Assembly (NCBI RefSeq): GCF_012027395.1
Contig: NZ_SNUJ01000001.1
Span: forward strand, 558,001-622,000
Origin: Thermococcus sp. LS1
GTDB taxonomy: Archaea > Methanobacteriota_B > Thermococci > Thermococcales > Thermococcaceae
Length of the DNA: 64,000 nt
Direction of reading: 5' to 3'
Shown: piece after piece, positions 26,791 through 35,598 of the stretch
Position numbering within the stretch: the stretch's first letter is position 1
How the letters are laid out: every line of letters begins with the position of its first letter
Notes under the pieces: model-generated
What the model was told of the DNA's origin: nothing
The model's input: the letters and a program-made list of their open reading frames with translations, nothing else
The model's database searches: none
Translations under genes and position numbers: made by a program

Positions 26791-27971
26791 AGCGGAAGAT
26801 CGGAGCACTTATACTCGTTGCGTTCTTTCTCTTTACCACGGTCTCCTATGCCACCATCGACAGGATGAAGCTTGAGAACTGGGACAACTATCTCTTCTGG
26901 GTGGACTATCCAAGGGGTGCCAAGCCAGTCTGGCTCGGGGATGACCCGAGTACCATCAGCTTCACTGGGCGGGCTGATTACACTGTGAAAGACAAACAAC
27001 CGAGCAACATACTCCTGCGCGGTTACGGCAACGTTACGCTGACCGTATTTCGGCCCGACGGGAGGGTTGTCCGGCTTAGAATGGAGATAAACGGCACCAC
27101 CAGCGTTAACTCGGATACAGACCTCGCCCTCCAGGTCATACGCTTCGCCATTGAGGAGCTCGGCTTCAGGAGGGAGGATCAGGCCTTCTTTACGCCGACG
27201 CAGATGATATTCTCTGACGAAAACAAAAAGCCCCTCCATGGAACCTACACGATTCAGGTCATCCCTGAGAGTGTTGAGGTAACCGTTGTCGGAGACACCT
27301 ATGGATTTCTTGGTACCGATTACAAGGGCAGGGACCTGTGGGTGGGCTTCGTGGGTTCGACTGTCAACACGATAACGCTGGCCATTATAACGACAGTTTT
27401 CGTGATAATCTTTGGACTAGTTTTGGGTCTTACCTCTGGCTATTATGAGAACCGGCTTGGAGACGCGGTGTCTGTGCTCCTGGAGGCCCTTAACTCGATT
27501 CCCTACCTTCCACTGGCGATTATCTTGATCTTCGTGCTTTCCTCCACAGGCTCCCACGGGAAGCTCCAGATAGGCACCATTGAGCTGGCGGTTATACTGG
27601 CCATCCTCCTTGTTGGAAAGTTTGCAAGCTCGGTTAAGGGCATCGTCATGCACGAGAAGGTTCAGGAGTACATAGAATCTGCAAAGGCTCTCGGCGCCAG
27701 TGACCTGGCCATAGTAAGGCGCCACATCATGAGGGCCGTTGTCCCTTACGCACTCTCATACTCCACACTGCTCTTCGCCCAGATGATAGCGGTGATCTCG
27801 ATACTTGGCCTGTTCCAAATAATCCCCGGAGTGAACTGGGGTTCTTTCGTGGCTGAGGCCTTCAGCCAGAGCGCCATCTACACTCTCTGGTGGTGGCCCC
27901 TATCTCCTTCAATCGCGATAGTTATCGTTAGCATAGGGCTGACACTGGTCTCGAATAGCTCATCTGGTTAG
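26787..27971 (+). CDS. ABC transporter permease, peptide-type (DppC-like), 3' end truncated
   Basis: Second permease of the pair. After an N-terminal membrane anchor it has a large extracytoplasmic insertion (about residues 25-170), then FLGTDYKGRDLWVGFVGS, the DppC landmark, and five to six membrane segments with the EAA loop ESAKALGASDLAIVRRHIMR. The protein ends abruptly in GLTLVSNSSSG. DppC relatives, including the one at 36666, continue about 20 residues with an NPKLR-type tail. The truncation coincides with the start of a convergent permease remnant, so the gene was cut by a rearrangement and may be inactive. Confidence 0.85.
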   Translation: MKRKIGALILVAFFLFTTVSYATIDRMKLENWDNYLFWVDYPRGAKPVWLGDDPSTISFTGRADYTVKDKQPSNILLRGYGNVTLTVFRPDGRVVRLRMEINGTTSVNSDTDLALQVIRFAIEELGFRREDQAFFTPTQMIFSDENKKPLHGTYTIQVIPESVEVTVVGDTYGFLGTDYKGRDLWVGFVGSTVNTITLAIITTVFVIIFGLVLGLTSGYYENRLGDAVSVLLEALNSIPYLPLAIILIFVLSSTGSHGKLQIGTIELAVILAILLVGKFASSVKGIVMHEKVQEYIESAKALGASDLAIVRRHIMRAVVPYALSYSTLLFAQMIAVISILGLFQIIPGVNWGSFVAEAFSQSAIYTLWWWPLSPSIAIVIVSIGLTLVSNSSSG

Positions 27972-28134
27972 GAACTCCTCTTCCATGCTCATGTTTATCA
28001 GCACGAATGCCATTGCGAAGAGCGCCAAAGCGGCTCCAATCGGCACTACTATCCACCATGCCATGCTGAAGAGCTGGTTCTCCGTTATCATGTTTCCGAG
28101 CAAGGTTCCCGCTTGCTCTTCAGGGCGGAGAGGA
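27960..28134 (-). pseudogene. C-terminal remnant of another ABC permease
   Basis: Minus-strand reading gives GTLLGNMITENQLFSMAWW, then IVVPIGAALALFAMAFVLIN and MSMEEEFLTR before a TGA at 27960-27962. This is the last extracellular loop and last membrane helix of a DppC-type permease. Nothing upstream belongs to it: reading back in frame one meets the stop codon of the PP-loop gene at 28137. The remnant meets the truncated plus-strand permease head to head and overlaps its last codons. It is therefore a leftover from a second permease gene whose 5' part was lost or moved. Confidence 0.8.
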
Positions 28135-28136
28135 GA

Positions 28137-28955
28137 TCATATATCCAGTCCAAGCTTGGAGTACACGAGCTTCCTCTGCTTCTCAGGCACTTCGGGCTTC
28201 GCCACTTCCCTCTCGGCTTTCTCCCTATCCAGCAGGCCGTAGCGGACAAGGGCAGCTATCCTTCTATGCTCGAAGCTGTGGCCGTGCTTCTCCCAGTAGC
28301 GCTCGAGAGCGGGCCCGAGAACGAGGCAGTTGGTGGTGTATCCTGTCAGGCTTGGGAACTCGAAGGGGAGCTTTTCGAGGATTTTCAATCTCTCTCTTTC
28401 CGGCATCAGGCTCAGCAGTCTTATCTGCATCACACCGCCGCTCATGAGCCTGTAGGGATGATGTCCAAAGGGAAGCTCGTGTCCAGTGATTATGTAGCGG
28501 TAGCCCTTTTTGAGGGCGTATTTTCTGAGCCTCTCCATAGTCCTCTTGGAGCAGCGCCTGCAAGGTGACTCCGCCTTTAACAGAGCCTCCCTGAAGATGT
28601 CGGAATAGTCGTAGCGCAGAATTCTGAAGGGGACGTTGAGGTGCTCGGCTATTCTCTTAGCGTTCTCTATTGCCTCTTCCGCCATGAGTCCGTGGTCTAT
28701 CATGACAGCCTCAAGTTCTGGAACTTTGTAGACTTCTTTAGCAAGATAGAGAGCCACTGTGCTGTCTTTACCGCCTGAGAAGGCGAGAATGGCTTTATCG
28801 ACCTTTTTCATTAAATCATCGAGCTCTTGCCTTATGGCCTCTCTGTTGAAGGGGTGCCTCAGGTAGACCTGACACTCCCTGCATATCGGCTTTCCGTCGA
28901 GGATATCTATCCTCGCTGTTCTCTCGTCGTGGATGCAGAGTGAGCACTTGAGCAT
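28137..28955 (-). CDS. PP-loop ATPase, tRNA thiolation-like
   Basis: A 272-residue N-type ATP pyrophosphatase. It has two CxxC pairs at the N-terminus (CSLCIHDERTA..., CRECQVYL), the PP-loop FSGGKDSTVALYLA near residue 60, and CRRCSKRTMERLRKYALKKG followed by IITGHELPFGHHPYRLMSGG. The CxxC-plus-PP-loop layout is that of TtcA/TtuA-type enzymes that adenylate tRNA bases and insert sulfur, often with an Fe-S cluster bound to the CRRC site, but this is not a clear TtuA or NcsA sequence. It could also be a non-tRNA sulfur transferase. It heads away from a permease remnant at its 3' end. Confidence 0.8.
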   Translation of the reverse strand: MLKCSLCIHDERTARIDILDGKPICRECQVYLRHPFNREAIRQELDDLMKKVDKAILAFSGGKDSTVALYLAKEVYKVPELEAVMIDHGLMAEEAIENAKRIAEHLNVPFRILRYDYSDIFREALLKAESPCRRCSKRTMERLRKYALKKGYRYIITGHELPFGHHPYRLMSGGVMQIRLLSLMPERERLKILEKLPFEFPSLTGYTTNCLVLGPALERYWEKHGHSFEHRRIAALVRYGLLDREKAEREVAKPEVPEKQRKLVYSKLGLDI

Positions 28956-28985
28956 GATGGGAAAAAAGAAGGGCAGTTTAAAAAA

Positions 28986-29675
28986 CTACCTTCTGAAGAA
29001 TTTTCCCTCTTTGAGGAGTTCCTTTCTGGGAAGCTTTGACCGTGCCTTTTCCCCAACCTTTTTGACTTTTTGTCTTCCTGTTCTGCCTGTGAAGAAGCCC
29101 ACAGTTATCATTGCGTTTCTTAGGAGTATTCCCTGGTTGTTTCTAGTTATGAGCCACCCGAAGAGCACTCCAAAAGCCAAGCCCCCCAGCCAGAGGAGTA
29201 TGATGAAGCTGTTGGCACTCATACCGTTGGAGTTGAGCGTCATGGAGAGGGTCTTGTACACCAAAGCGAAAGCTACCACAAAAATAGTTTCGGTGAGAAT
29301 GGACAGCTGGGTAGCCTTTCCAACGAGGACCAGAACTCTACTATCATCGGTGTACTGCTCTATGAGCCGGGTATCGTGGAGGCCATAAACGAGGGTTCTC
29401 GTTATGTTTGCCCCGCTCCTGAAGGCAAGGAAGCCGAATATCGCTGCAATCCAGCTGGCGTTCTTCAGCTGCCAGAAGGCCCAAGCCCCAACCGCTATCC
29501 AGACAATGGTATAAAACTTTTCCAGACCCTTCTTTTCGTTTTCGGGTATCTCAAGCCTGAGCAGCTTTCTCCACGTCATTCTGGCTATGCTACTAAAGAG
29601 CCTGATGAATATGATCATAACATTAATCAGGAGAAATCCCAGCAGGAAAAACCACGCAAGAATCTCATGGAGCAT
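28986..29675 (-). CDS. Hypothetical membrane protein
   Basis: About 229 residues with five predicted membrane segments: one near the N-terminus (ILAWFFLLGFLLINVMIIFI), and others at FYTIVWIAVGAWAFW, ASWIAAIFGFLAF, LSILTETIFVVAFALVYK and FIILLWLGGLAFGVLFGWLI. A basic C-terminal tail of about 40 residues (GRTGRQKVKKVGEKARSK) faces the cytoplasm. ATG 29675 follows GGTGAG five bases upstream. No family is recognised. It lies between the PP-loop gene and a radical SAM gene on the same strand, but the intergenic spacing does not prove co-transcription. Confidence 0.75.
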   Translation of the reverse strand: MLHEILAWFFLLGFLLINVMIIFIRLFSSIARMTWRKLLRLEIPENEKKGLEKFYTIVWIAVGAWAFWQLKNASWIAAIFGFLAFRSGANITRTLVYGLHDTRLIEQYTDDSRVLVLVGKATQLSILTETIFVVAFALVYKTLSMTLNSNGMSANSFIILLWLGGLAFGVLFGWLITRNNQGILLRNAMITVGFFTGRTGRQKVKKVGEKARSKLPRKELLKEGKFFRR

Positions 29676-29732
29676 GGGGCTCACCGAAGGGTGTCTTAGA
29701 AAATAAAGATACTTAAAACTTGCGAGTGGTAA

Positions 29733-30635
29733 CTAAAGAAGCCGCTTCCTCTTCACAAGGGGGGCAACGTCTCTTGCAATCCTTCTCGCGCTGAAGAGCG
29801 TCAGTGGATCCATTGTCCGATATATCGCCAGCTGACAGCCGCTTATGCGGACGTCTATGTATTTCTTCGCCTCCATTGCGGCCTTGAGGTACTCCCGGAT
29901 ACTTTCGGCTCTCTCAAAGTCGAGGCCCGCTTTCCTCAGCCGCTCAACGTTCAGCTCGTGCACCGTCAGCGGTTGGAGCATCATCTCATCCACGCCAAGT
30001 GAAGCTGCTAATTCGGCTATCTTTGGTATGTCCTCGTCGTTTATTCCCGGCATGAATATCGTCCTAACGATGGAGCGGACGGATTTATCTCTCCCAACTA
30101 TTCTGAGCGCGTTGACGACGTTGTCGAAGGTGTCGGCGTTGGTTATCTTGAGGTGCTTCTCTCTGCTCGCCGCATCTAGGCTTATCATCACCAGGTCAAA
30201 GTCCAGCTTTTCCCAGAGCTCTTCGGTCAGAAGCGAGCCATTAGTCTGGAGGTCGAGCCTTGCCTCCGGAAACCTCTCGCGGAGCATTCTGTTGACTTCT
30301 ACGATCCTTGGTGATATCAGCGGCTCACCGTACTGCGAAACCGTTATTGCCTTGGGGTTATCCCAGCCGTAATAGCCTGGTTTAGGAGCTTTCCCGAGTT
30401 TTACGGCTACATTTGAATAACAGAAGATGCAGTCGTGGTTGCACGCTGGAGTTAATTCGTAACTTGGGTGGTGGACAGGGTTTGGATTGCTCAAATCTAG
30501 CCCCTGACAGAACCGACAGTGAGAAGGATAAGCCAAATCGTCCACAAACTTCTTTAAAAGCCTAGCCTCTTCGTTCTCCAGAATCTGAGGCTCAACGCCC
30601 ATTTTTCTCGCGAATTCTTCCCACGAATACTTCAC
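29733..30635 (-). CDS. Radical SAM protein of unknown substrate
   Basis: A 300-residue enzyme with an N-terminal Cys pair (CRFCQGLDLS), the radical SAM cluster motif CNHDCIFCYS near residue 85, the glycine-rich QYGEPLISP, and LQTNGSLLTEELW and LVMISLDAA along the barrel. The layout resembles archaeal proteins related to MoaA/NifB-like or activating enzymes, though I cannot name the substrate. GTG 30635 is chosen because CGGTGAGAACC precedes it. The first CxxC, outside the barrel, may bind a second cluster or a substrate. Confidence 0.85.
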   Translation of the reverse strand: MKYSWEEFARKMGVEPQILENEEARLLKKFVDDLAYPSHCRFCQGLDLSNPNPVHHPSYELTPACNHDCIFCYSNVAVKLGKAPKPGYYGWDNPKAITVSQYGEPLISPRIVEVNRMLRERFPEARLDLQTNGSLLTEELWEKLDFDLVMISLDAASREKHLKITNADTFDNVVNALRIVGRDKSVRSIVRTIFMPGINDEDIPKIAELAASLGVDEMMLQPLTVHELNVERLRKAGLDFERAESIREYLKAAMEAKKYIDVRISGCQLAIYRTMDPLTLFSARRIARDVAPLVKRKRLL

Positions 30636-30683
30636 GGTTCTCACCGAGGGCGGAGGAGAAAAGGAGTTTAAAAATATGATTGG

Positions 30684-31385
30684 TCAAAGAAGTCCCATGA
30701 GCTTGGAACCATCAAAGACTGGACCGTCCCTGCACACTAGATATGGGCCAAGGTTGCAACTGCCGCACACCCCGATGCCGCACTTCATGTATCTCTCCGC
30801 GGAAACTTGGACGTTTCTGTAGTCCATGACACGCAATACTGCTTTTAGCATGGGTTCTGGGCCGCAGGTATAGACCTGGTCAAGCTCCTCCTTCCTTTCG
30901 GCCAGAACATCAGTGGGAAAGCCTCTCCTACCGGCCGAGCCATTGTCAGTGGTTATTATCAGCTCGTCCACGTAGTTCTCGATATCCATAAGTGCGAGCT
31001 CTTCCTTTGTTCTGGCTCCGTAGATAAGGGTGACCTTCTCGAACCTTCCGGCGTTCTGCTTGGCGAAGGCATAGAGCGGTGGAATCCCTATTCCGCCGCC
31101 AATAAGGGCTATATTTCTCCCCTTCGGCTCGAATCCATTCCCGTAGGGTCCGCGGAGCCAGAGATAGTCCCCGGGTTGGAGTTCAAAGAGCCTGTCCGTG
31201 AACGGTCCAACGCGCTTGACTACTATGAGGTCTTCATCGGCCAGGCTGAACGGCTTCTCACCGACTCCCGGAAGCCAGGCCATCACGAACTGGCCAGCTT
31301 TGAAGTCAAATTTTTTCTCGAACCTGAAGGCCTTAACGTCCCTGGCGACGTCCCAAACCTCTCTCAGCTCAACCCGTTCCAGCAT
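30684..31385 (-). CDS. pyrK: Dihydroorotate dehydrogenase electron-transfer subunit
   Basis: Flavin- and 2Fe-2S-containing subunit that passes electrons from dihydroorotate dehydrogenase to NAD+. The 233-residue product has the FAD-binding KPFSLADED region, the NAD-binding GGGIGIPPLYAFA, TCGPEPMLKAV, and the [2Fe-2S] cysteines CGIGVCGSCNLGPYLVC. It overlaps the end of pyrC by 17 bp, so the two are an operon. The catalytic partner pyrD is not in this window. Confidence 0.93.
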   Translation of the reverse strand: MLERVELREVWDVARDVKAFRFEKKFDFKAGQFVMAWLPGVGEKPFSLADEDLIVVKRVGPFTDRLFELQPGDYLWLRGPYGNGFEPKGRNIALIGGGIGIPPLYAFAKQNAGRFEKVTLIYGARTKEELALMDIENYVDELIITTDNGSAGRRGFPTDVLAERKEELDQVYTCGPEPMLKAVLRVMDYRNVQVSAERYMKCGIGVCGSCNLGPYLVCRDGPVFDGSKLMGLL

Positions 31386-32595
31386 CGATTCTAACCCCCT
31401 GCGGTTTTCCTATGATTTCATCTTCCTCCATAACAACGCTCCCGCGGAGAACGGTCATCACGACCTTTCCTCTAAGCTTTCTACCCTCCCAGGGGCTCCA
31501 TTTTGCTTTGGTATAGAACTCCTCGGGCTTAACCACCCACTCGCGCTTCATGTCAACTATCGTGAAGTCCGCGTCTTTGCAAATCTCAAGTCCCTTGTTC
31601 CTTATTCCAAATATTATTATTGGATTGGTGTGCATCTTCTCCACGATGTCTTTGAGCTCTATCATTCCCCTGTTCACGGCGTCGAGGAGGAGAGCAACTT
31701 CTGTCTCAAGTCCTGGAATTCCAGCTGTCCCGTTTTCTTTATCCTCCTGGGTGTGGGGTGCATGGTCGCTTGCTATAATTGGGATCTTGCTGAAGTTCTT
31801 CCACATGAACGCTCTGTCGCTTTCCCCTCTCAGGGGAGGATAAACTTTGAGAAGTGGGTTCCTCTCGTAGTCCTTTCTCATGAGAAAGAGGTGATGGGGT
31901 GTCACCTCAAAACTCACCCACGGAAGGTTTTTCTTCATGATTAGATTCATGCCATCGGCTGTCGAGACGTGGCATATGTTGAGAGGCTTTTTCAGCCTTT
32001 CCGCTGCTTCGAGAGCTTCTTTTATTGCTCTGACTTCAGCCTCCGGTGGTCTCTCTGGTTTTTCCCGAATTATTCTTGCGTCTTCGGCATGAACGCTGAC
32101 TATACCGGGCGCACAGGCGTAGTCATTCTCAAAGTCCTCGGAATATATGCCCCCTGTAGAGGCGCCCATGAATATTTTGTAGAAGTCTGCCTGGACTTTT
32201 TTCGCCTCTTCGCAGTTTCCGGCGATGAGAAAACTTAGGGCATAGTCCACGCGGGATTTTCTCCTGAGCGCAGCCTCGCGGAGCTCAAAGATCTCCGAGT
32301 TAGTTATCGGTGGGTCCGTATTGGGCATGTCAAAAACTGTAGTTATACCGCCGTGTAGGGCTGCCATCGTTCCTGTCCTGATGGTATCTTTTGATTTCTG
32401 CCTGAAGTCCCTGAGATGGACATGAACATCTATCAACCCGGGAAGGATGACCTTTCCTCGGTCAATTTGCAGGACATCTTCTCCCCTCAAGTCACCGCGG
32501 GAAATTCGGGAAATTCTACCATCGAGAATCCCTATGCTTCCTTCTATCAGTTTCCCATCCTTCAGAAGCTTTCCTTTTAGAACTAGGTCATACAT
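31369..32595 (-). CDS. pyrC: Dihydroorotase
   Basis: Metal-dependent amidohydrolase of de novo pyrimidine synthesis, making dihydroorotate from carbamoyl-aspartate. The 408-residue product begins MYDLVLKGKLLKDGKLIEG and has the metal ligands DVHVHLRD, the second-shell IFMGAST loop (with Lys), CHVSTADGM and the catalytic Asp in IASDHAPHT. It belongs to the longer, class I-type dihydroorotases. It is the first gene of the pyrC-pyrK pair. Confidence 0.95.
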   Translation of the reverse strand: MYDLVLKGKLLKDGKLIEGSIGILDGRISRISRGDLRGEDVLQIDRGKVILPGLIDVHVHLRDFRQKSKDTIRTGTMAALHGGITTVFDMPNTDPPITNSEIFELREAALRRKSRVDYALSFLIAGNCEEAKKVQADFYKIFMGASTGGIYSEDFENDYACAPGIVSVHAEDARIIREKPERPPEAEVRAIKEALEAAERLKKPLNICHVSTADGMNLIMKKNLPWVSFEVTPHHLFLMRKDYERNPLLKVYPPLRGESDRAFMWKNFSKIPIIASDHAPHTQEDKENGTAGIPGLETEVALLLDAVNRGMIELKDIVEKMHTNPIIIFGIRNKGLEICKDADFTIVDMKREWVVKPEEFYTKAKWSPWEGRKLRGKVVMTVLRGSVVMEEDEIIGKPQGVRIDAGTG

Positions 32596-32953
32596 AGTGC
32601 CCGCACGGAGATGGAGACCTAAGGATTTTAAGTTTTTTGCCCCTTCGCCTATTTCCCTAACTATCTAAAAGGCAGCTAACGATTTTTTGGGCTTTCCTCA
32701 TAATTGTGAAATCTTTTTATCGTGATTTACCCCATTTTAACTATCTATTTTTAATAAAACTGTCTCTAAGAGACGCAAATCTAAAATTGGACAACAAAAA
32801 CTTTGAAACTGGTGATATCTACTAGGGCTGCTTTTTTTCATTAGGGCTACTTTTACAAGAACGTAACCCTTAAATAGGCTTTCAATGTATATTGTCATGC
32901 CATTATACACCACATATGGCAATATTGCCAAAAAATGAAGGAGGCAGTGGAAT
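32596..32953. promoter_or_regulatory. Intergenic promoter and operator region before the peptide-binding protein
   Basis: This 358-bp, strongly A+T-rich gap carries no convincing gene. Near its right end a TATA box (acccttaaatagg, about 32866-32879) is followed at the expected start site by inverted repeats: TGCCAT (32898-32903) with ATGGCA (32916-32921), and a perfect 14-bp palindrome TGGCAATATTGCCA (32917-32930). A GGAGGCAGTGG ribosome site follows before ATG 32954. The palindrome overlaps or follows the start site, as expected for a repressor operator. The pyrC promoter must also lie here, near 32620-32640. Confidence 0.6.
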
Positions 32954-35425
32954 ATGAAGAAGGCTTTGGGATTGTTTGTTATGGGTTTGATGTTGTTTAG
33001 TTTGTTTTTTGTGCGCCCAGTGAATGCAGTGGACTACACCCCCAAGGACATACCGCTTAACAGCGACGAGGCCAAGGCCAGGTTCAAGGCTGACCTCCAG
33101 TGGTACCTCCAGTACGGCCACTTCGTGATCAGCAACGGTCCGTACATCCTCGTCATGTACTCTCCGGAGAACCTTTACCTCAAGCTTGAGAAGTTCACCG
33201 GTGCGAGGACCGTCTACACCGATACCCTTCCGAAGGATGGATATGCTGATGTTATTGAATACCAGGGTGTCCAGAACCCTGAGAACGTCATCCTCCAGAT
33301 CGCCAAGGGTGAGTACGACCTTGGTATGTTCGCCTTCCCGGCCGGCAGGTACCAGGGTCTTGGTGCTGACATTCTTGCCAACCTCAACCTGTACAAGAGT
33401 GCCAGCTCCTATAACGAGCTGACCTTCAACACCTACCACGACCCGGACAAGGATGCTCCGATCGTCACCGTTGGTGACCAGGTTTACTTCAACCCGTTCG
33501 CCATCAGGGAAGTTAGGTTTGCTATGAACTGGCTCATCGACAGGGACTACATCGTCCAGAACATCTACCAGGGTAGCGGTGCCCCGATGCTCGGCTGTAT
33601 CAGGCCCAGCCACCCGGCCAACAAGTACTTCGAGCCGGTCTACCAGGCCCTTGGAATGACCACCAGTGGCAACGAGGACCTTGCTCTCAAGATGATTGAC
33701 GATGCCATGAACAAGGCTGCCCAGGAGGTTGCCCAGTACGGTTACACCCTTGAGAAGAAGGATGGAATGTGGTACTTCAACGGTGAGCCGGTTACCCTCA
33801 AGTTCATCATCCGTATCGAGGACGAGAGGAAGGAGATTGGTCTCTACGTTGCTGACCTCCTCGAGAAGAAGGTCGGATTCACCGTTGACAGGCTCCTCTG
33901 GGACAGGCAGAAGGCCGGTCAGGTTGTCTTCGCCAAGCCGCCCAGCAACTACGAGTGGAACATCTACACCGGTGGATGGGGTACCAGCGGTATCCCAAGC
34001 GTTTGGATTGACGACTACACTGCCTGGTTCTACGCTGCCTGGTATGGATACGTTCCGGGTGCCGTCGAGCCGAAGCACGTTAACACTGTGACCGTTGAGG
34101 AGGCCCTCAAGTACATCGGCAACGGCGACGTTAACGCCGGCCTCCAGAAGCTCGGTACTGAGTACTACAAGAACGCTGACAGCCTCGGTCCAATGCTCAA
34201 GTGGACTGAGGAGGAGCTTACCTACCTGCTGACCTACTTCACTACTGCAGGTGCTAACGAGACCCCGCACATTAACCCGGACCTCATTCCTGCGGAGCCA
34301 ATCAGGATAACCACCGCCGGCCAGTACTGGGACCTCCAGAAGATAAGCATGCTCATCGGTGTCATGGAGAGCGAGAGGGTCTTCCTCATTGAGACCTGGG
34401 AGTTCTACCCGGCCAACAAGCAGAGGGTCGTCAAGATCACCCCCGAGGCTAGCACCGGTATCGGCCAGCGCTGGAGCATCATGACCGCCGAGACCCCGGA
34501 CAAGCACCTTAAGATTGCCCAGTTCGCTTCAACCGGTGCTATGTTCATGAGCGCCTTCAACCCGGTTGGCGGTCTGAGCGACGTTTACAGCGTCAGGGTC
34601 TGGTACCTCATCAGGGACTTTGGCGGTACTACCAACTTTGACGGTATTTACACCCCGTACAGGTGTACCTGGACCCTTGAGAGGGGTGAATTCACAGTTC
34701 CGGACGATGCAGTCATCTACAACCAGACCCAGGGTTGGATTGCTGCCAACGCTGGCTCCACTGCCAGCGTTAAGGTCACCGTCAAGTGTGACATCGGCGA
34801 ATGGCACAACGGCGTGAAGGGCAGCGTTGACGACATCAAGTACTACGTTGCGTTCCTCTACACCTGGGCTTACAAGGACGGCGCTGACGATCCGTACTAC
34901 GACGAGGGCCTTGGTGGAACTGCCGCTGCACTCCAGAACGTCCTCGGCTTCCAGTGGACCGACGACGGTTACGTTGCCTACGGTACCTACGAGCACCCGC
35001 TCGCCGACGACATGACCGCAGGATTCTACATCTTCTACCCGAGCCTCCCGTGGGAGCTCTACTGGGCCATGGGTGAGCTCGTTGCCAAGAGCAAGGAGTA
35101 CGGCATCGACAAGACCTACTCCTTCAGCAGCGCTGGAGAGGGTATCCTCTGGCTCGACCTCCTCACCAAGGAGCACGTCGACGACCTCGCTACCGTCATG
35201 CTGAAGATCTCTGGTCTCACTTGGGACGATGTTACCAAGACTCCGACCACCACCTCACCGGAGACCACCAGCCCAGAGACCACCAGTCCGGAGACTACGA
35301 CCACCCAGCCTGAGACCACCACGACCACCACTCCGAGCGGAACCAGCACCACCACCTACGTGGTCGTCGGCCTTGTGATAATCATCATCGCCGGCGCGGC
35401 CTGGTACTTCACCAAGAAGAAGTGA
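32954..35425 (+). CDS. dppA: Peptide-type ABC transporter substrate-binding protein, membrane anchored
   Basis: An 823-residue solute-binding protein of family 5, probably binding oligopeptides outside the cell. It has a signal peptide (LGLFVMGLMLFSLFFVRPVNA), a large bilobed domain, a Thr/Pro/Glu stalk near residues 775-795 with three SPETT repeats, and a C-terminal membrane helix (YVVVGLVIIIIAGAAWYF) ending TKKK, so it is anchored by its tail. This architecture is common in Thermococcales binding proteins. Its own operator-bearing promoter precedes it, and the T-rich stretch 35434-35463 is a likely terminator, so it can be expressed above the transporter genes. Confidence 0.92.
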   Translation: MKKALGLFVMGLMLFSLFFVRPVNAVDYTPKDIPLNSDEAKARFKADLQWYLQYGHFVISNGPYILVMYSPENLYLKLEKFTGARTVYTDTLPKDGYADVIEYQGVQNPENVILQIAKGEYDLGMFAFPAGRYQGLGADILANLNLYKSASSYNELTFNTYHDPDKDAPIVTVGDQVYFNPFAIREVRFAMNWLIDRDYIVQNIYQGSGAPMLGCIRPSHPANKYFEPVYQALGMTTSGNEDLALKMIDDAMNKAAQEVAQYGYTLEKKDGMWYFNGEPVTLKFIIRIEDERKEIGLYVADLLEKKVGFTVDRLLWDRQKAGQVVFAKPPSNYEWNIYTGGWGTSGIPSVWIDDYTAWFYAAWYGYVPGAVEPKHVNTVTVEEALKYIGNGDVNAGLQKLGTEYYKNADSLGPMLKWTEEELTYLLTYFTTAGANETPHINPDLIPAEPIRITTAGQYWDLQKISMLIGVMESERVFLIETWEFYPANKQRVVKITPEASTGIGQRWSIMTAETPDKHLKIAQFASTGAMFMSAFNPVGGLSDVYSVRVWYLIRDFGGTTNFDGIYTPYRCTWTLERGEFTVPDDAVIYNQTQGWIAANAGSTASVKVTVKCDIGEWHNGVKGSVDDIKYYVAFLYTWAYKDGADDPYYDEGLGGTAAALQNVLGFQWTDDGYVAYGTYEHPLADDMTAGFYIFYPSLPWELYWAMGELVAKSKEYGIDKTYSFSSAGEGILWLDLLTKEHVDDLATVMLKISGLTWDDVTKTPTTTSPETTSPETTSPETTTTQPETTTTTTPSGTSTTTYVVVGLVIIIIAGAAWYFTKKK

Positions 35426-35598
35426 TTTCGTTATTCCCCTCTTTTTTGAATTTTACTTGTTTTCTGGTTGTTATCATTTAATTCTTGGAGTGCACTTCTA
35501 TGAAAATGTGTACATTTAAGCAGTAAGATATATAAAGTCAGTTTTACAATGCTGAAAAAGATACATCGAACACGAGCAACCTACGTGGGGGTGAAAGG
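35426..35598. promoter_or_regulatory. Terminator of dppA and promoter of dppBCDF
   Basis: The gap contains a T-rich, hairpin-poor archaeal terminator (35436-35463) and, at 35527-35538, a TATA box in gatatataaag. A GGGGGTGAAAGG site precedes the ATG of dppB. The internal promoter suggests that the permease/ATPase block is transcribed separately from the binding protein. Confidence 0.5.

Noticed and set aside
32737-32931. A 64-codon minus-strand frame in the region before dppA
   Set aside because: It covers the TATA box and operator palindrome and has no ribosome site or conserved pattern.
35240-35350. Short Thr-coding direct repeats considered as a CRISPR-like or tandem-repeat array
   Set aside because: They are in-frame codons for the SPETT stalk of the binding protein, with no spacers.
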